Counted from the first letter of the stretch, positions 10,495 through 21,134 are shown. The stretch is DNA of 64,000 nt from Rhynchopus euleeides (GCA_963210315.1 OY723314.1:1674001-1738000), one strand, 5' to 3'. A program made the numbers and translations. The notes: generated by a model from the sequence alone, not told the origin.

Positions 10495-11457
10495 ATGGCG
10501 CGTGTGACGGAGGAGATGCGGCTGGTGTCTGGCGGGTTCCGCATGGCCTACAAGCACTGGCGGCCTGCTGGCGGTGCGGCAGCGACGCAGCGGATGCTGT
10601 GCTACCCCGGGTGGCTGGACAACGCAGGGTCGTTCGACAACATCGCACCGCTGCTGGTGCAGCAGGGGTGGGAGCTGGTGTGCCCCGACCCCCCCGGGTG
10701 CGGCTACTCCCAGCACCTCCCGCCCTACGGCACCTACAACGACTTCGAGGAGGTCCCGTTCCTTCTGGGCCTCGTTGAGGAGCTCGGGTGGACCACAGGG
10801 CCGCAGTTCACGGCGTGTGGCCACTCCCGTGGCGGGGGTGTCATGCTTGCATTGACTGCTGCCTTCCCAGATTACATCAAGGCACTGGTCGTGATCGAGA
10901 ACCCACTGATGGGGCCCAACGGTGCGTTCCCCTCCATGTTTGAGAAGACGCCTGAGGGCAACATCAGGAAGGCGATCCGGTGGGACAAGAAGAACGCGGA
11001 TCGCGTGCCGCGCACCTTCGATACGTTTGAGGAGATCGTCGAAGCCAGCATGGCGAACAAGAGCTTCAGAAAGTCACGCAGCAGCGCCACCAACATCACG
11101 AGGCGCCACGTGAAGCAGCTGGACGACGGGAAGTGGCAGTACACACACGACGTGCGCCTCTACGGGCAGCGCCAGAAGATCTACCCCTCAGTGCGCATGA
11201 TGGAGGAATACGCTGAGAGCGTGCAGTGCCCTGCCCTGCTGGTGCGTGTGAAGTACACACCTCTCTTCAAGCTTCCGCCCCCAGTGGAGGCGGCAACCAC
11301 TGCACGCAAGCAGAAGTTCAAGTCGCTTGCTGAGGAGGTTATTTCGGGGGGTCACCACGTGCACACTGACGACCCCGAGGCGACGTTTGCCGCTATGAAG
11401 GACTTCCTCAAGAAGACCGCTGCGACCAGCACGATGTGCCGCAAGGCGAAGCTGTGA
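10495..11457 (+). CDS. SERHL-like alpha/beta hydrolase, tandem copy 2
   Basis: 320 residues. The first roughly 110 residues and the 5' leader match copy 1 almost exactly, and the nucleophile elbow is GHSRGGG. After that the lid differs (LTAAFPDYIKALVVIENPLM), so the presumed acid position reads Glu-Asn rather than Asp-Asn. The His motif is GGHHVHTDDP near the C-terminus, and the tail TSTMCRKAKL is shared with copy 4. It sits 430 bp after its conserved upstream module. No targeting sequence is seen. The alpha/beta-hydrolase call is firm; the substrate is unknown. An open frame continues upstream to 10357, but that DNA is CA-rich leader, so I take the shared ATG. Confidence 0.88.
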   Translation: MARVTEEMRLVSGGFRMAYKHWRPAGGAAATQRMLCYPGWLDNAGSFDNIAPLLVQQGWELVCPDPPGCGYSQHLPPYGTYNDFEEVPFLLGLVEELGWTTGPQFTACGHSRGGGVMLALTAAFPDYIKALVVIENPLMGPNGAFPSMFEKTPEGNIRKAIRWDKKNADRVPRTFDTFEEIVEASMANKSFRKSRSSATNITRRHVKQLDDGKWQYTHDVRLYGQRQKIYPSVRMMEEYAESVQCPALLVRVKYTPLFKLPPPVEAATTARKQKFKSLAEEVISGGHHVHTDDPEATFAAMKDFLKKTAATSTMCRKAKL

Positions 11458-13278
11458 AGTGCACCAAGCCACCCTGCTCCGTCTGCAGGTGCATCCCGTG
11501 TTGAAATGTGCCGCAACCTGCGTCTCAACGCCACAATGGCCCGCCTTCCCCCGCTCAGACGTGTGGATCTTCGTATCACTTCTCGTGCAGCGGACTCTCG
11601 TGGGCTTCTGTACGATGCAGCTCCGCTAATCCAACATTTCCAACGCTCAGGCGTGTAGAACTGTGAGTGCACTTGATGTCCTGTTGGATTGGAACCCTTA
11701 TCCGCACCCCCCCTCAATCAGCTGACGCTCAAAACTGTGAGCGCCCGAACAAGCGAACGTGGGCCATGCTGATACAGGTTGACACATCAGAGCTGCAGCG
11801 ACGTCCTATTCAAATGAAACCTTCCTTTTGGGAGGGCTTCGCCACGCGGTGCCTCCAGGCGCATTTTCTTTTGCACATAACACACCTGTGTGGTACGGGA
11901 AATGCTACGAGGAACGCGATGGACTCGGGACTGCTGCTGGCCTCTCTTGCTATGGTTTACTTATGTTTCGTGCTCCACCTGCTCCACCTCATTCTGCACT
12001 TCAGATGATCCACTTCACGTGGGTTACGGGGTTTGGGACAACGATGATATGTTGTGTCCGACGACAAGGTAAGGTAAGCTCATCGAGGTACACCAAACCG
12101 GAGTTGTCAAATCAAAAAAGACACGGTGGAAGCGTCCAATGCAACACTCACAGCATAGAGGCCAAGTGTTTCTCGTAGTATTTCTTACTCTTACTTTTCG
12201 CCGTTCTTTAGACGCACTCAGTGTGGGATGGAAGCCCTATGATGCCCTGGGGTTCCTTCCGGTTGCACAAACAAACACATTGCGTACCGCCGGCTCCTTT
12301 TTTTGTGCAACCTGTTTTTCTATATGAGCCCCTTGGAACGAACCCCGCGCTCCGCGCATCACAGCCTCCTCATTGCCTGACAGGCAGGCGTGCGATGCAG
12401 TGCGATGTGTCACACATACAAGACTCTCTCTCTCTCTTCCAAGAATCTCAGCTTTGGGGCGACGGACGCCGCCTGGAGGCGGCTCTCTAGCCACAGTGTT
12501 GAACGGCAATGCTTCGCGATTCTATTTCCGAACCACAGTCTGCCAACCACAGTGACAGAGCAAGCCTGTGTGTGTGTGTGTGGTGCAAACCTAAAGAGAC
12601 GAGAAGAGGCAAAGGGTCGAGAACACCCCCTCACGTACACCTGTTGCTCGGGGGTGTGTTCTGCGCAAAGGATTTGCACGGTGTTGAATTTCCTGCGTTG
12701 TGATTCACAACCCCGCCCCCCCAAAAAGAAGATACCGGGCGAGGGACCAGCCCAGGCCCGCCTCGCTTCTGCTTCTGGCGGCCCTCCCTCCCCACGCCTG
12801 GGGGCACTGTAGTTGCTCCTGAGCCCTCCAAAGGGCAGCGCTGGCCACGCTACTCCGTATAGTATTCCTCCCTCACCCCCGTGCCCTTCCCTACCGCAGG
12901 GTGGGGAGCCCATGCGTCGGTGCGTGCGTGTGTCAAATCGGCCCGCCAGGAGTGCGGGCCGTGTGTTCTGTTGGGAGGGGATGCACGGCCACGTAGGCGC
13001 ACGCAGGGCTCAGGCCTGCAAAGGGAGGCTGCGAGGGTGGCAATGCATGCGCACCCAGCACGATCTATCTCTGGCCTCCGACCTCTGTGCGCCAGGTGTC
13101 GGCACCCCGTGAAGTGTTGATTGTGTCTCACGGCCTCGTGGCGCTGCTGCCCACCAAAGGGGCGTGGATTGCTTGGGCCGTGTGGTCAGGCCATTCTGAG
13201 GCCTGGTGCCGGGCGGTGCAGTGTGGCATGCTTGTGAGATAGGCGCAGTTCCTGTGCCCGTGCTTCCCCGTGCGGCCC
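11458..13278. other. Intergenic, no gene seen; repeat fragments
   Basis: Nothing credible as a gene. At 11967-12004 there is GTGCTCCACCTGCTCCACC followed by TTCTGCACTTCAG, a copy of the GTGCTCC..TTCTGTACTTCAG family. It is followed near 12122 by CGGTGGAAGCGTCCAATGCA, as in the other copies of that family. The stretch 12700-13000 is G/C-rich simple sequence. Confidence 0.45.
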
Positions 13279-13425
13279 CTGCTGCGCTGTGCGGCGGGGG
13301 CTGTCTCAGGGGGGGTCACTGCGGCAAGAGCTGCCGCGGTCACAAGTAGCGTGTTTCACCTGCGCAACACCGGTGTGTGCTGGGGTCAAGCTTCTCGAGA
13401 CGTCTCGAGATTCCGTCAGGCAGCA
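13279..13425 (+). promoter_or_regulatory. Conserved upstream module of hydrolase copy 3
   Basis: Same module as at 9949 but with a longer shared left part (CTGCTGCGCTGTGCGGCGGG) and a perfect 16-bp palindrome CTCGAGACGTCTCGAG at 13394-13409. The following CTTCCTCCTCCTCCCACCCG and a GGTGAGTG donor-like site near 13450 are shared only with copy 4. A 5' UTR intron from about 13451 to the AG at about 13520 is possible. Confidence 0.55.
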
Positions 13426-13558
13426 GCTTCCTCCTCCTCCCACCCGCTTGGTGAGTGTTGCCTTGGTTTGTTGCTGTTTTGCACCCAATTTCCTCGACAC
13501 ACACCACAACACACCACACAGGCACAAGGCTGCACACAGCTCCCGAACCCACAGCACG

Positions 13559-14518
13559 ATGGCGCGTGTGACGGAGGAGATGCGGCTGGTGTCGGGCGGG
13601 TTCCGCATGGCCTACAAGCACTGGCAGCCTGCTGGCGGTGCGGCAGCGACGCAGCGGATGCTGTGCTACCCCGGGTGGCTGGACAACGCAGGGTCGTTCG
13701 ACAACATCGCACCGCTGCTGGTGCAGCAGGGGTGGGAGCTGGTGTGCCCCGACCCCCCCGGGTGCGGCTACTCCCAGCACCTCCCGCCCTACGGCACCTA
13801 CAACGACTTCGAGGAGGTCCCGTTCCTTCTGGGCCTCGTTGAGGAGCTCGGGTGGACCACAGGGCCGCAGTTCACGGCGTGTGGCCACTCCCGTGGCGGG
13901 GGTGTCATGCTTGGTCTGGCTGCCAGCTTCCCTGAGTGCTTCAAGGCACTGGTCGTGCTGGACAACCCCTTCCTGTCGCTCAACGGGTGCTACCCTTGGG
14001 TCTTTGGGAAGAACCCCGTGGCCAGCCTGCGCCAGGCCGTGAAGTACGACAAGCAGAACGGGGAGCGCGTGCCGCGCATCTTCGACACTTTTGAGGAGAT
14101 CGTCGATGCGAGCGAGAACAACAAGATGTTCAAAAAGTCACGCAGCAGCGCCACCAACATCACGAGGCGCCACGTGAAGCAGCTGGACGACGGGAAGTGG
14201 CAGTACACACACGATGTGCGGCAGTACGGGCAGCGCCAGAAGATGTACCCCTCAGCACGCATGATGGAACAGTTCGCCGAAGGCCTGGCTTGCCCTGCCC
14301 TGCTGGTGCGTGCCACCGACGTCCTTATCCCTGTCCCAGACAAGGCTGTTGCCATCCTCGACGAACGCAAGAAGCTCATCAAGGCGCTTGAGGAGACCAC
14401 CGTTTCCGGGGGTCACCACGTGCACTCCGACGACCCTCAGGCAACACTGGACGCCCTCAACAGCTTCCTCGAGCAGGCAGCAGCGCAGACAGCGCTGTGC
14501 CGCGCTCTGGAGCTCTGA
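13559..14518 (+). CDS. SERHL-like alpha/beta hydrolase, tandem copy 3
   Basis: 319 residues. It has the shared N-terminal half with YPGWLDN, CPDPPGCGYSQ and GHSRGGG, then a specific lid (LAASFPECFKALVVLDNPFL, with Asp-Asn kept at the candidate acid position) and GGHHVHSDDPQ near the end. The C-terminus is unlike the others (QAAAQTALCRALEL) and the stop is TGA. The upstream 280 bp match copy 4 closely, so 3 and 4 form a pair by their 5' flanks. The long open frame from 13289 runs through the non-coding module and is ignored. Function beyond hydrolase is not known. Confidence 0.88.
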   Translation: MARVTEEMRLVSGGFRMAYKHWQPAGGAAATQRMLCYPGWLDNAGSFDNIAPLLVQQGWELVCPDPPGCGYSQHLPPYGTYNDFEEVPFLLGLVEELGWTTGPQFTACGHSRGGGVMLGLAASFPECFKALVVLDNPFLSLNGCYPWVFGKNPVASLRQAVKYDKQNGERVPRIFDTFEEIVDASENNKMFKKSRSSATNITRRHVKQLDDGKWQYTHDVRQYGQRQKMYPSARMMEQFAEGLACPALLVRATDVLIPVPDKAVAILDERKKLIKALEETTVSGGHHVHSDDPQATLDALNSFLEQAAAQTALCRALEL

Positions 14519-15099
14519 CCTTTGTCACAGAGGCATGCCCCTCGAACAACCCGCAGCGCGAAGCAGGGCCGCACCCGCGATGAGGCTTTGTCGGCATTCC
14601 CGTCATGACACAGGGTGGCCGTGCTTACCCCCCCCCACCCCCACACCTGCATCGGCTGCATTGGAAAGGCGTTTCCGGGAGACGCTGGACAGGAGATGTG
14701 GCAGCAGATTGCTCATCGATATCTTGAGAGAACACCATCGGGTGAATAAAGCTTCTCCCTCCTTTATTGGCTTCAAGCCTGCGCTGGGTGGTGTGCACAG
14801 TAAGGGGGCAGCATCAGAGTTCGTTCGGTGCGACCCGCCGCACGAAGCAGAAAGCTGTGCGTGATATGCATCCGTGCGTGCCACCACCCCCTTTAGCCCG
14901 CCCGCTTCAAGGCAGAGCGCTTCCTGCACCGTGGATAGGCGCCCCCTGCCCCTGCCTCCCCGTCAGCCCCGTCAGAGAGGGTCCTCCTGACGGCAGGCGG
15001 TCATCCGGAGAAGTGGAGCCGTGGGGTCGACAGGGGGGTTGGGCGGTGTTGATGCCTTTCTTTCGCCGATTTTTTTTATACCATCCAAAACACAGCGCA
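14519..15099. other. Intergenic, no gene seen
   Basis: No credible gene. One copy of the GCATCAGAGTTCGTTCGGTG motif lies at 14811-14835. Confidence 0.4.
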
Positions 15100-15265
15100 G
15101 CTGTGTATTGGAGGAAATACGATACGAGAAGGACTGGCGTCATTACCTCTGTCATGGTTTCCATTTCTTCGTGCTCCACCACACCTTCTGTACTTCAGAC
15201 AACACAAACACACAACACACGGTCGTGAGATTTGTGCAGAGGAGTGGTGGAAGCGGTCAACAAAA
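15100..15265 (+). repeat. Short dispersed repeat R2 (TTCTGTACTTCAG family)
   Basis: Ordered blocks GTGTATTGGAGGAAATAC, CGTGCTCCACC, TTCTGTACTTCAG (15186-15198) and GTGGAAGCGGTCAACAAAAC match 16470-16670 in order. Partial copies lie near 8381-8420, 11967-12145 and 20880-20914, all on the plus strand. No ORF. It is SINE-like or an RNA-gene-derived element. Confidence 0.5.
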
Positions 15266-16062
15266 CATTCCTTTTTCGTTCCCCTATTTTGTTTGTCCAG
15301 ATCATCAAACATTCACAGACACAAGGACGTCGAGTACGCGTATTTCATTCTTATTGAAATTCAATGAATACTATTCTGACCAGGCCGTTCGCTCGGGGCG
15401 AAGTTGGGCCCAACTTCGCTAAAAAAATAAATCTTCAGATTTACTTCGTCCCAACTTCGCCCAACAACTTTGCCCAAGGGGACGAAGTTGGGATAAAAAA
15501 AATCTGGGCTCGGCCCCCACCCACCGAAGGGGGGGTGGGTGGTGAAAGAGCCCACGGGATCACGAGGCTCAGGGGATGGGGAATGCACGAGGAAGGAAGT
15601 GTCAGAAGGAGACCACGACCTTCCCCAAAGTACGATGTATTGCTCCGCCCAGACCCCCCTGTGGCGTATGTCTGGTGCCCAAGTCCTTTCAAGTTACATG
15701 AATCTGTCCGTAATGAACATCCGCAATGAACAGATGTTCACTACCGTGGCCTCCGGCGGCTGGGGGGCTCCGCCCCCCAGACCCCCCTGGCAGCCGAACT
15801 GTGTGGCACAGCGGCCCCTGCCAATCCACGGGCGTTTCGCTCATAAGCAAGGTTATTAATGCCTCCGGAGGTACTAACAGCCTTGCCAGAAGTGCAGCGA
15901 TCTGCCCTCTCAAGGAAAGGTAGCCAATGTGTACCTCCCGAGGGGGCGCCTCCCTGTGGTTAAAAAAAATCTCAAAATCCCAAAATCCCAAATAAAACTT
16001 CGTCCACCCCACACGGGATCTGTGGACGATAGCGAACGGCCTGATTCTGACTGAAAAAAAAC
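15266..16062. other. Intergenic, simple and repeat sequence
   Basis: No gene. The stretch 15395-15500 has a GAAGTTGGG/CCCAACTTCG set of direct and inverted short repeats. An inverted GC-hairpin cassette lies at 15760-15780 with its usual flank (GTTCACTACCGTGGCCTCCG). Confidence 0.45.
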
Positions 16063-16261
16063 ATACCTACCACCCCCCGTGTATATGTCACCCCCCAAAA
16101 GGGGTGTGTTTATGTCACCCCCAGGCGGCCCTGGCGGGGGGTGACATACACTAACCTACCACCCCCCGTGTTTATGTCACCCCCTAAAAGGTGTGTACAT
16201 GTCACCCTCCCGATTTTTGCACCTGGGGGGGGGTGACATATACACGGGGGGTGGTAGGTAT
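16063..16261. repeat. Foldback element with 34-bp perfect inverted ends
   Basis: The left arm 16063-16096 begins ATACCTACCACCCCCC. The right arm 16228-16261 is its exact reverse complement and ends GGGGGGTGGTAGGTAT. The 131-bp interior repeats the same words (CCTACCACCCCCCGTGTTTA at about 16157; TGTCACCCCC several times), so the element looks built from partial copies of its own arm. No ORF and no clear target duplication. Confidence 0.75.
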
Positions 16262-16469
16262 CTTGAGAAACATCACTCATGCAATTTGTTTTCCCATGCA
16301 GTTCGTCAGGAAGAACACTGCGAGCCTCGTGTCGTCCCTAGCAAGTCCTGTGTGCGTGTCTGTGATGTGCCCTTGCTAGTAGCGCAATGTGGATATCTTC
16401 CATCGCTTATGTGTCATTGTGAGTGAGATTTTCTTGGGCTATCCCGGCTCGCTGGGAGTAGTGTAGACC

Positions 16470-16670
16470 AACACACGCCAGTGTATTGAAGGAAATACTT
16501 TCCAAGCGTTGCAACACGACTAACACCACTCACTTCCTCCTGTGCTCCTCCACCTTTTCTGTACTTCAGGCAGGCAAGACACTTCGAAGGACGTTCCGGG
16601 GGGAAAGATCAGGTTGGGGGTTGGGCGAGAAAGAGAAAAAAAATGGTGGATGCGGTCAACAAACAAGTTC
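16470..16670 (+). repeat. Short dispersed repeat R2, second good copy
   Basis: It carries GTGTATTGAAGGAAATAC, GTGCTCCTCC, TTTTCTGTACTTCAGG (around 16556-16570) and GGTGGATGCGGTCAACAAAC in the same order as 15100-15265. No coding potential is seen. Confidence 0.5.
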
Positions 16671-17669
16671 TGTTTCTTTTCTTTCGTGTGGTGAGTGGTG
16701 CATCGTGTAGGAAAGTATTTGCAACTTCGCGGAAAATATACAAAAAATCCTTCCCACACCCCCCATTGCACGATGCCAATACTGTCGGCAGCTGTATCTG
16801 TGCCGAGGTGTCCTGCTTTCACCGCAGCCCCACCCCGCCCCCCCCCCCTCACCCGAGTTTCGATCCGATATCCCCCTTCCTTCCGGGTGGCTGCGGGATG
16901 GCCATAGGTTCGCTATCAGAACAGCAGAACATAGCCCGCCCGCCCGCCCGCCCCCCCCCCACTCTCCCCCCCTCACTCACTCACTCTTCCCATTTGCATT
17001 CCTGTAACTTGTTGTCAGCTGGGTGTGGTGATCCCCTTCCCTTCACGGTGGTCTCCATGTATGTCAAGCTACACTAGACCCTGCACCGTGCACACAGGGC
17101 GCCTGTCTGCAGTGTGCAGGGCCACGCTGCACACAGGGCGTCTTTTGTGAAGTGTGCAGAAGAAAGGAGACAGGCCCCGACGCGGGCTTTGACACGGAGC
17201 AGTAGCTAAGGCCCTGCCCGCGTGAGGATGCCCCGTCCCTCCCCACTGTCAGCGAGCCAACAATCGCCTCAGCCCGCTCCAACAGCAGGCGGCGAGATGT
17301 GAACTACCGCAGCTTCGTCACCACCCCTCACCCTCAGGGGAGGGACGGGGGCAGGTGGCACAGGCACAGCCGTTTCTCTGGTGCGTCCGTCGGGGGGGGG
17401 TGGGGCCGGGTGGGGTGCATGGGGGGGGGTTGGGGAGGGCGGGTGCTTCGTTTTATGCCGAAGCCGCACCGTGTGTGTGACAAGTGCCGCCATGCTCTGG
17501 CGGGTGTCGTGTTGCTGCAGAGGCGGGTGTGCCGCAGCCCCGAAGCGTGTGTCTCGTGTGGGCTGCTGTGTTGGTATGGCCAGGTCTGCGGAGGCGAATC
17601 CGAAGACCCTTTCTTTGTGTGAAAATCGGTGGCAGTGCCTGTGCCCGTGCTCCATGGCAGGCACGGCCC
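16671..17669. other. Intergenic, no gene seen
   Basis: Pyrimidine and C-run rich sequence with no recognisable gene. Open frames here are low-complexity and unconvincing. Confidence 0.4.
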
Positions 17670-17813
17670 CTGCTGCGCTGTGCGGCGGGGGCTGTCTCAG
17701 GGGGGTCACTGCGGCAAGAGCTGCCGCGGTCACAAGTCGCGTTCACCTGCGCATCACCGGTGTGTGCTGGGGTCAAGCTTCTCGAGACGTCTCGAGATTC
17801 CGTCAGGCAGCAG
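17670..17813 (+). promoter_or_regulatory. Conserved upstream module of hydrolase copy 4
   Basis: Shares the left extension with copies 3 and 5, the GCGGCA/TGCCGC hairpin, and the perfect palindrome CTCGAGACGTCTCGAG at 17781-17796. Minor losses occur at about 17735-17745. It lies about 140 bp before the leader and start of copy 4. Confidence 0.55.
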
Positions 17814-17951
17814 CTTCCTCCTCCTCCCACCCGCTTGGTGAGTGTTGTGGCACGGGAGGTTTGTTGCTGTTTTGCACCCAATTTCCTCGCCACACAACAC
17901 AACACACCACACAGGCACAAGGCTGCACACAGCTCCCGAACCCACAGCACG

Positions 17952-18911
17952 ATGGCGCGTGTGACGGAGGAGATGCGGCTGGTGTCGGGCGGGTTCCGCA
18001 TGGCCTACAAGCACTGGCGGCCTGCTGGCGGTGCGGCAGCGACGCAGCGGATGCTGTGCTACCCCGGGTGGCTGGACAACGCAGGGTCGTTCGACAACAT
18101 CGCACCGCTGCTGGTGCAGCAGGGGTGGGAGCTGGTGTGCCCCGACCCCCCCGGGTGCGGCTACTCCCAGCACCTCCCGCCCTACAGCACCTACAACGAC
18201 TTCGAGGAGGTCCCGTTTGTCTTGGGCCTCGTTGAGGAGCTCGGGTGGACCACAGGGCCGCAGTTCACGGCGTGTGGCCACTCCCGTGGCGGGGGCCTCA
18301 TGCTTGCATTCGCTGCCGCCTTCCCTGAGTACGTCAATGCGCTGGTCGTGATCGAGAACTCTTTCATCGCACCCATCGGTGCCTTCCCGTGGACATTCGG
18401 TAAGACCCCTGCCCAGGCCATGAGAGACGCTGTGAAGTACGACAAGCAGAACGGCGGCCGTGCCCCCCGCATCTTCGACACTTTTGCGGAGGTTGTCGAC
18501 GCGAGCGAGAACAACAAGCTGTTCAAAAAGTCACGCAGCACTGCCACCAACATCACGAGGCGCCAAGTGAAGCAGCTGGACGACGGGAGGTGGCAGTACA
18601 CACACGACGTGCTGCACTACGGGCAGCGCCAGAAGATCTACCCCTCAGCACAAATGATGGAGAGCTGGGCGGAGAGCGTGCAGTGCCCTGTCCTGCTGAT
18701 GCGTTCTGACTACAACACCATCCCCCTGCCTTCCCGCCTCGTCAAGCCGCTCGAGGCGCGCAAGCTGAAGTTCAAGTCCCTCATTGACAAAAAGGTCCAT
18801 GGTGACCACCACTTGCACTCAGACATCCCCGAAGTGGCGTTCGCCGCCATGAAAGACTTCCTCGAGCAGGCCACTGCCTCCGGCACCATGTGCCGCAAGG
18901 CGAAGCTGTAG
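17952..18911 (+). CDS. SERHL-like alpha/beta hydrolase, tandem copy 4
   Basis: 319 residues. The N-terminal half is as in the other copies; the elbow is GHSRGGG with the nucleophile Ser at residue 111. The lid is specific (FAAAFPEYVNALVVIENSFI) and the candidate acid position is Glu-Asn, as in copy 2. The His region reads GDHHLHSDIPE instead of GGHHVHSD, a substitution next to the presumed catalytic His that could affect activity. The end TMCRKAKL is as in copy 2, and the stop is TAG. The 5' flank is nearly the same as copy 3. Cytosolic hydrolase of unknown substrate. Confidence 0.87.
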   Translation: MARVTEEMRLVSGGFRMAYKHWRPAGGAAATQRMLCYPGWLDNAGSFDNIAPLLVQQGWELVCPDPPGCGYSQHLPPYSTYNDFEEVPFVLGLVEELGWTTGPQFTACGHSRGGGLMLAFAAAFPEYVNALVVIENSFIAPIGAFPWTFGKTPAQAMRDAVKYDKQNGGRAPRIFDTFAEVVDASENNKLFKKSRSTATNITRRQVKQLDDGRWQYTHDVLHYGQRQKIYPSAQMMESWAESVQCPVLLMRSDYNTIPLPSRLVKPLEARKLKFKSLIDKKVHGDHHLHSDIPEVAFAAMKDFLEQATASGTMCRKAKL

Positions 18912-20990
18912 CCCCCACAGCCCAACACCGCCCTTCCTTGCACTTGTTGCAGCGATCCAAGCCTGCCTGCCGCAGCGACACCCCCCATTTTTTTGGGGGG
19001 GTGTCTGCGTCCGAACTAAATAGTTTTCGGCGGTGATTTTGGTTCCGTTGCCACGTTTTTTTCCGTTTTTTTTAAACAACATTCTGATGCACACCGTGTG
19101 AGCAGAACGGGATCACGGCAGCCACAGCCAAACGTGCTCCGCACACCACTAGCCTCCCCCGTCACAGGAGTTGAGGCTTTTGTGTGTGGAACCGTCAACA
19201 TCGCATCACAAACAACATCCGAGCAAAGAGCGGCTGTGCTGTTAGCCTGTGTAGCGACACTCCTTTTGGGTGTCCAGCGCTGCGCTTCGAAGAACACCCA
19301 ACTGCCGTTGCTGCCCTTCTCTCTTTGTGATTCACCCGTTTGCATTCTTTTTGTTTGCTCTCTTTTCTTCCAACACCACCACCTTACTTCACAACCCAGC
19401 CGGGGGGTGTGGGGGAGGTGGGAAGGGGGGGGGGCACAGATAGGCTTGCCTCAGCCACATCAGCACATCATTTCCTCCCCATTTCCCCTTTGTACCCCTG
19501 TCACTGGTGGTTCTGGTTCTGTTTGTTGATGCATCTTTGTCCCCGCACCCCCCCCTTCCCCGCACTCCCCCCCGGCCTTGCTTGCGTGCTTTGGTGTGTG
19601 TGACTTTGTCACGCACCTCCTAAGTGTGGGCTGTGTGCGCGCGTCGTGAGGCTCTTCTTTGAAAGCGCGCCATGTCTTTATCATTCCTCGTGGTTAGTCG
19701 CTCCGGTCTTTCGGACGGCGACCGCATCATATGAAGGCGACCCCTTTTGAAACTGACCCGAATCAACCTGCTCCCTCTCCCCGCGAGACGCTTGCACTGC
19801 CATGCTTTGTTATCAGACGGAGGCAGTGTGAAGTGTTGCTGTGCCAAAGGAAAGGCGTTCAGAACTTTAAAAAAAGGTTGCAGTGGGAGCAATGGTTTGT
19901 CCACCACCTCACCCCAACTGCAGGTGACCAGAAGGTTTGCACCAGGTGTGTTTTTAGGCCCGCTTGTGCGCACAGTAGCGAACACCAAGTCTTCTTAATC
20001 CCCGGTCTTCCCAGCCAAAAATCCCCGATTCATCCCCGCCTTTTTCCAGCAAAAAATGGTACCCAATGTCCCTCCTCCCCAGTGTGGGGCCCTTGGTCTT
20101 GTACCAAATGGGTTCCTTCCACGGTTCCTCCCGCTCGCGCCATCCTCGGGTGCTGGAGGAAAACCCCAAAAAAACGGCTTTCGGGACCGTTATTCCGACG
20201 ATACCCCCCGATATGCCAGCTGAAACAGCCCAAGGACTTGCTGTGGTTACTAGACGGGCAAACACACGCTCCACGGGGGGTCTGGGGGGCGGAGCCCCCC
20301 AGCCGCCGGAGGCCACGGTAGTGAACGTCTGGCTCTTGGCTGGAAAAAAACCGGGAAAAGGGCGGATGCCAAAAAGACTCATCCTCATCCCCCACTAGAA
20401 ATACACCTGGTTTGCACAAACAAAACAAAAGAACCCCTTTTTTGGTAATCCCTTTTTTTGGCGACATCTCATGACCGATCGCCATAATTCCGCCTACACA
20501 GGCACATATAATATATATTGTGCTCCTGCAGTGAGGAGTCGAGAGTGGGTGATCGCATCAGAGTTCAATCGGTGTCCACCTGCACTCCCACATGGTTTCC
20601 ACGTGCTCCTCCTGGTTTTTCGCAGGCTCTAATAATTATTCTGCGAAATTCGACCCAAGGGGAGGAGGAGGGGGCACGCATCTGGTACTTCCGTTGCACA
20701 AAATGGGTGGGTCGTGCTGGCTGTGCCATTTCCTTCAGCGGCCTTCTTTGCTATGATACAGGAGCAAACGAAACCCGTAGCCTCCCTATTCTAACTCCGC
20801 GCCCTCTCTTCCGTGTGGTTTCGCAAGCTTCCCAGTTCATCAGGCCAAGCATCCGCTCTGTGTCAGCCTAGTGGTGCCCCATATCTCTGGCTCACTCACT
20901 CATCTGTACTTCAGAGCTAGGTTCCCCATCGTATCGCCTTTTGTACCCTCCATAACTCGTTTGCATTCTCCCCCCTTTCCCTGCGGCCCC
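18912..20990. other. Intergenic, three repeat families, no gene
   Basis: No gene seen. Repeats in order: 19075-19210 resembles the element end at 44507-44655 (CCAAACGTGCTCCGCACACC, GTGTGTGGAA-CGTCAAC). About 19850-19950 is a plus-strand copy of R1. 19995-20408 is the second GGCTGGAAAAA element with one GC hairpin (20282-20302). A GCATCAGAGTTC copy lies at 20555-20580, and TCTGTACTTCAG at 20903-20914. Confidence 0.55.
19995..20408. repeat. Repeat with GGCTGGAAAAA ends, copy 2
   Basis: Matches 8467-9129 from TTAATCCCCGGTCTTCCCAG to CCCCCACTAGAAATACACCT. It is shorter because it has one hairpin cassette rather than two and a single GGCTGGAAAAAAACCGG unit. It is probably nearer the original form. 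Confidence 0.65.
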
Positions 20991-21134
20991 GCTGCGCTGT
21001 GCGGCGGGGGCTGTCTCAGGGGGGTCACTGCGGCAAGAGCTGCCGCGGTCACAAGTAGCGTGTTTCACCTGCGCAACACCGGTGTGTGCTGGGGTCAAGC
21101 TTCTCGAGACATCTCGAGTTTCCGTCAGGCAGCA
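20991..21134 (+). promoter_or_regulatory. Conserved upstream module of hydrolase copy 5
   Basis: Full module with hairpin and the near-palindrome CTCGAGACATCTCGAG (21103-21118), identical to the copy-2 form. The similarity to copy 2 continues downstream for about 190 bp (CAGACCCCACGCCCCCCCAC; GTTTTCTGCTCCCATTGCC). Confidence 0.55.

Noticed and set aside
17484..17951. 156-codon extension upstream of hydrolase copy 4
   Set aside because: Translates the conserved non-coding module and leader; no counterpart in the other copies, where the same DNA has stops or another frame.
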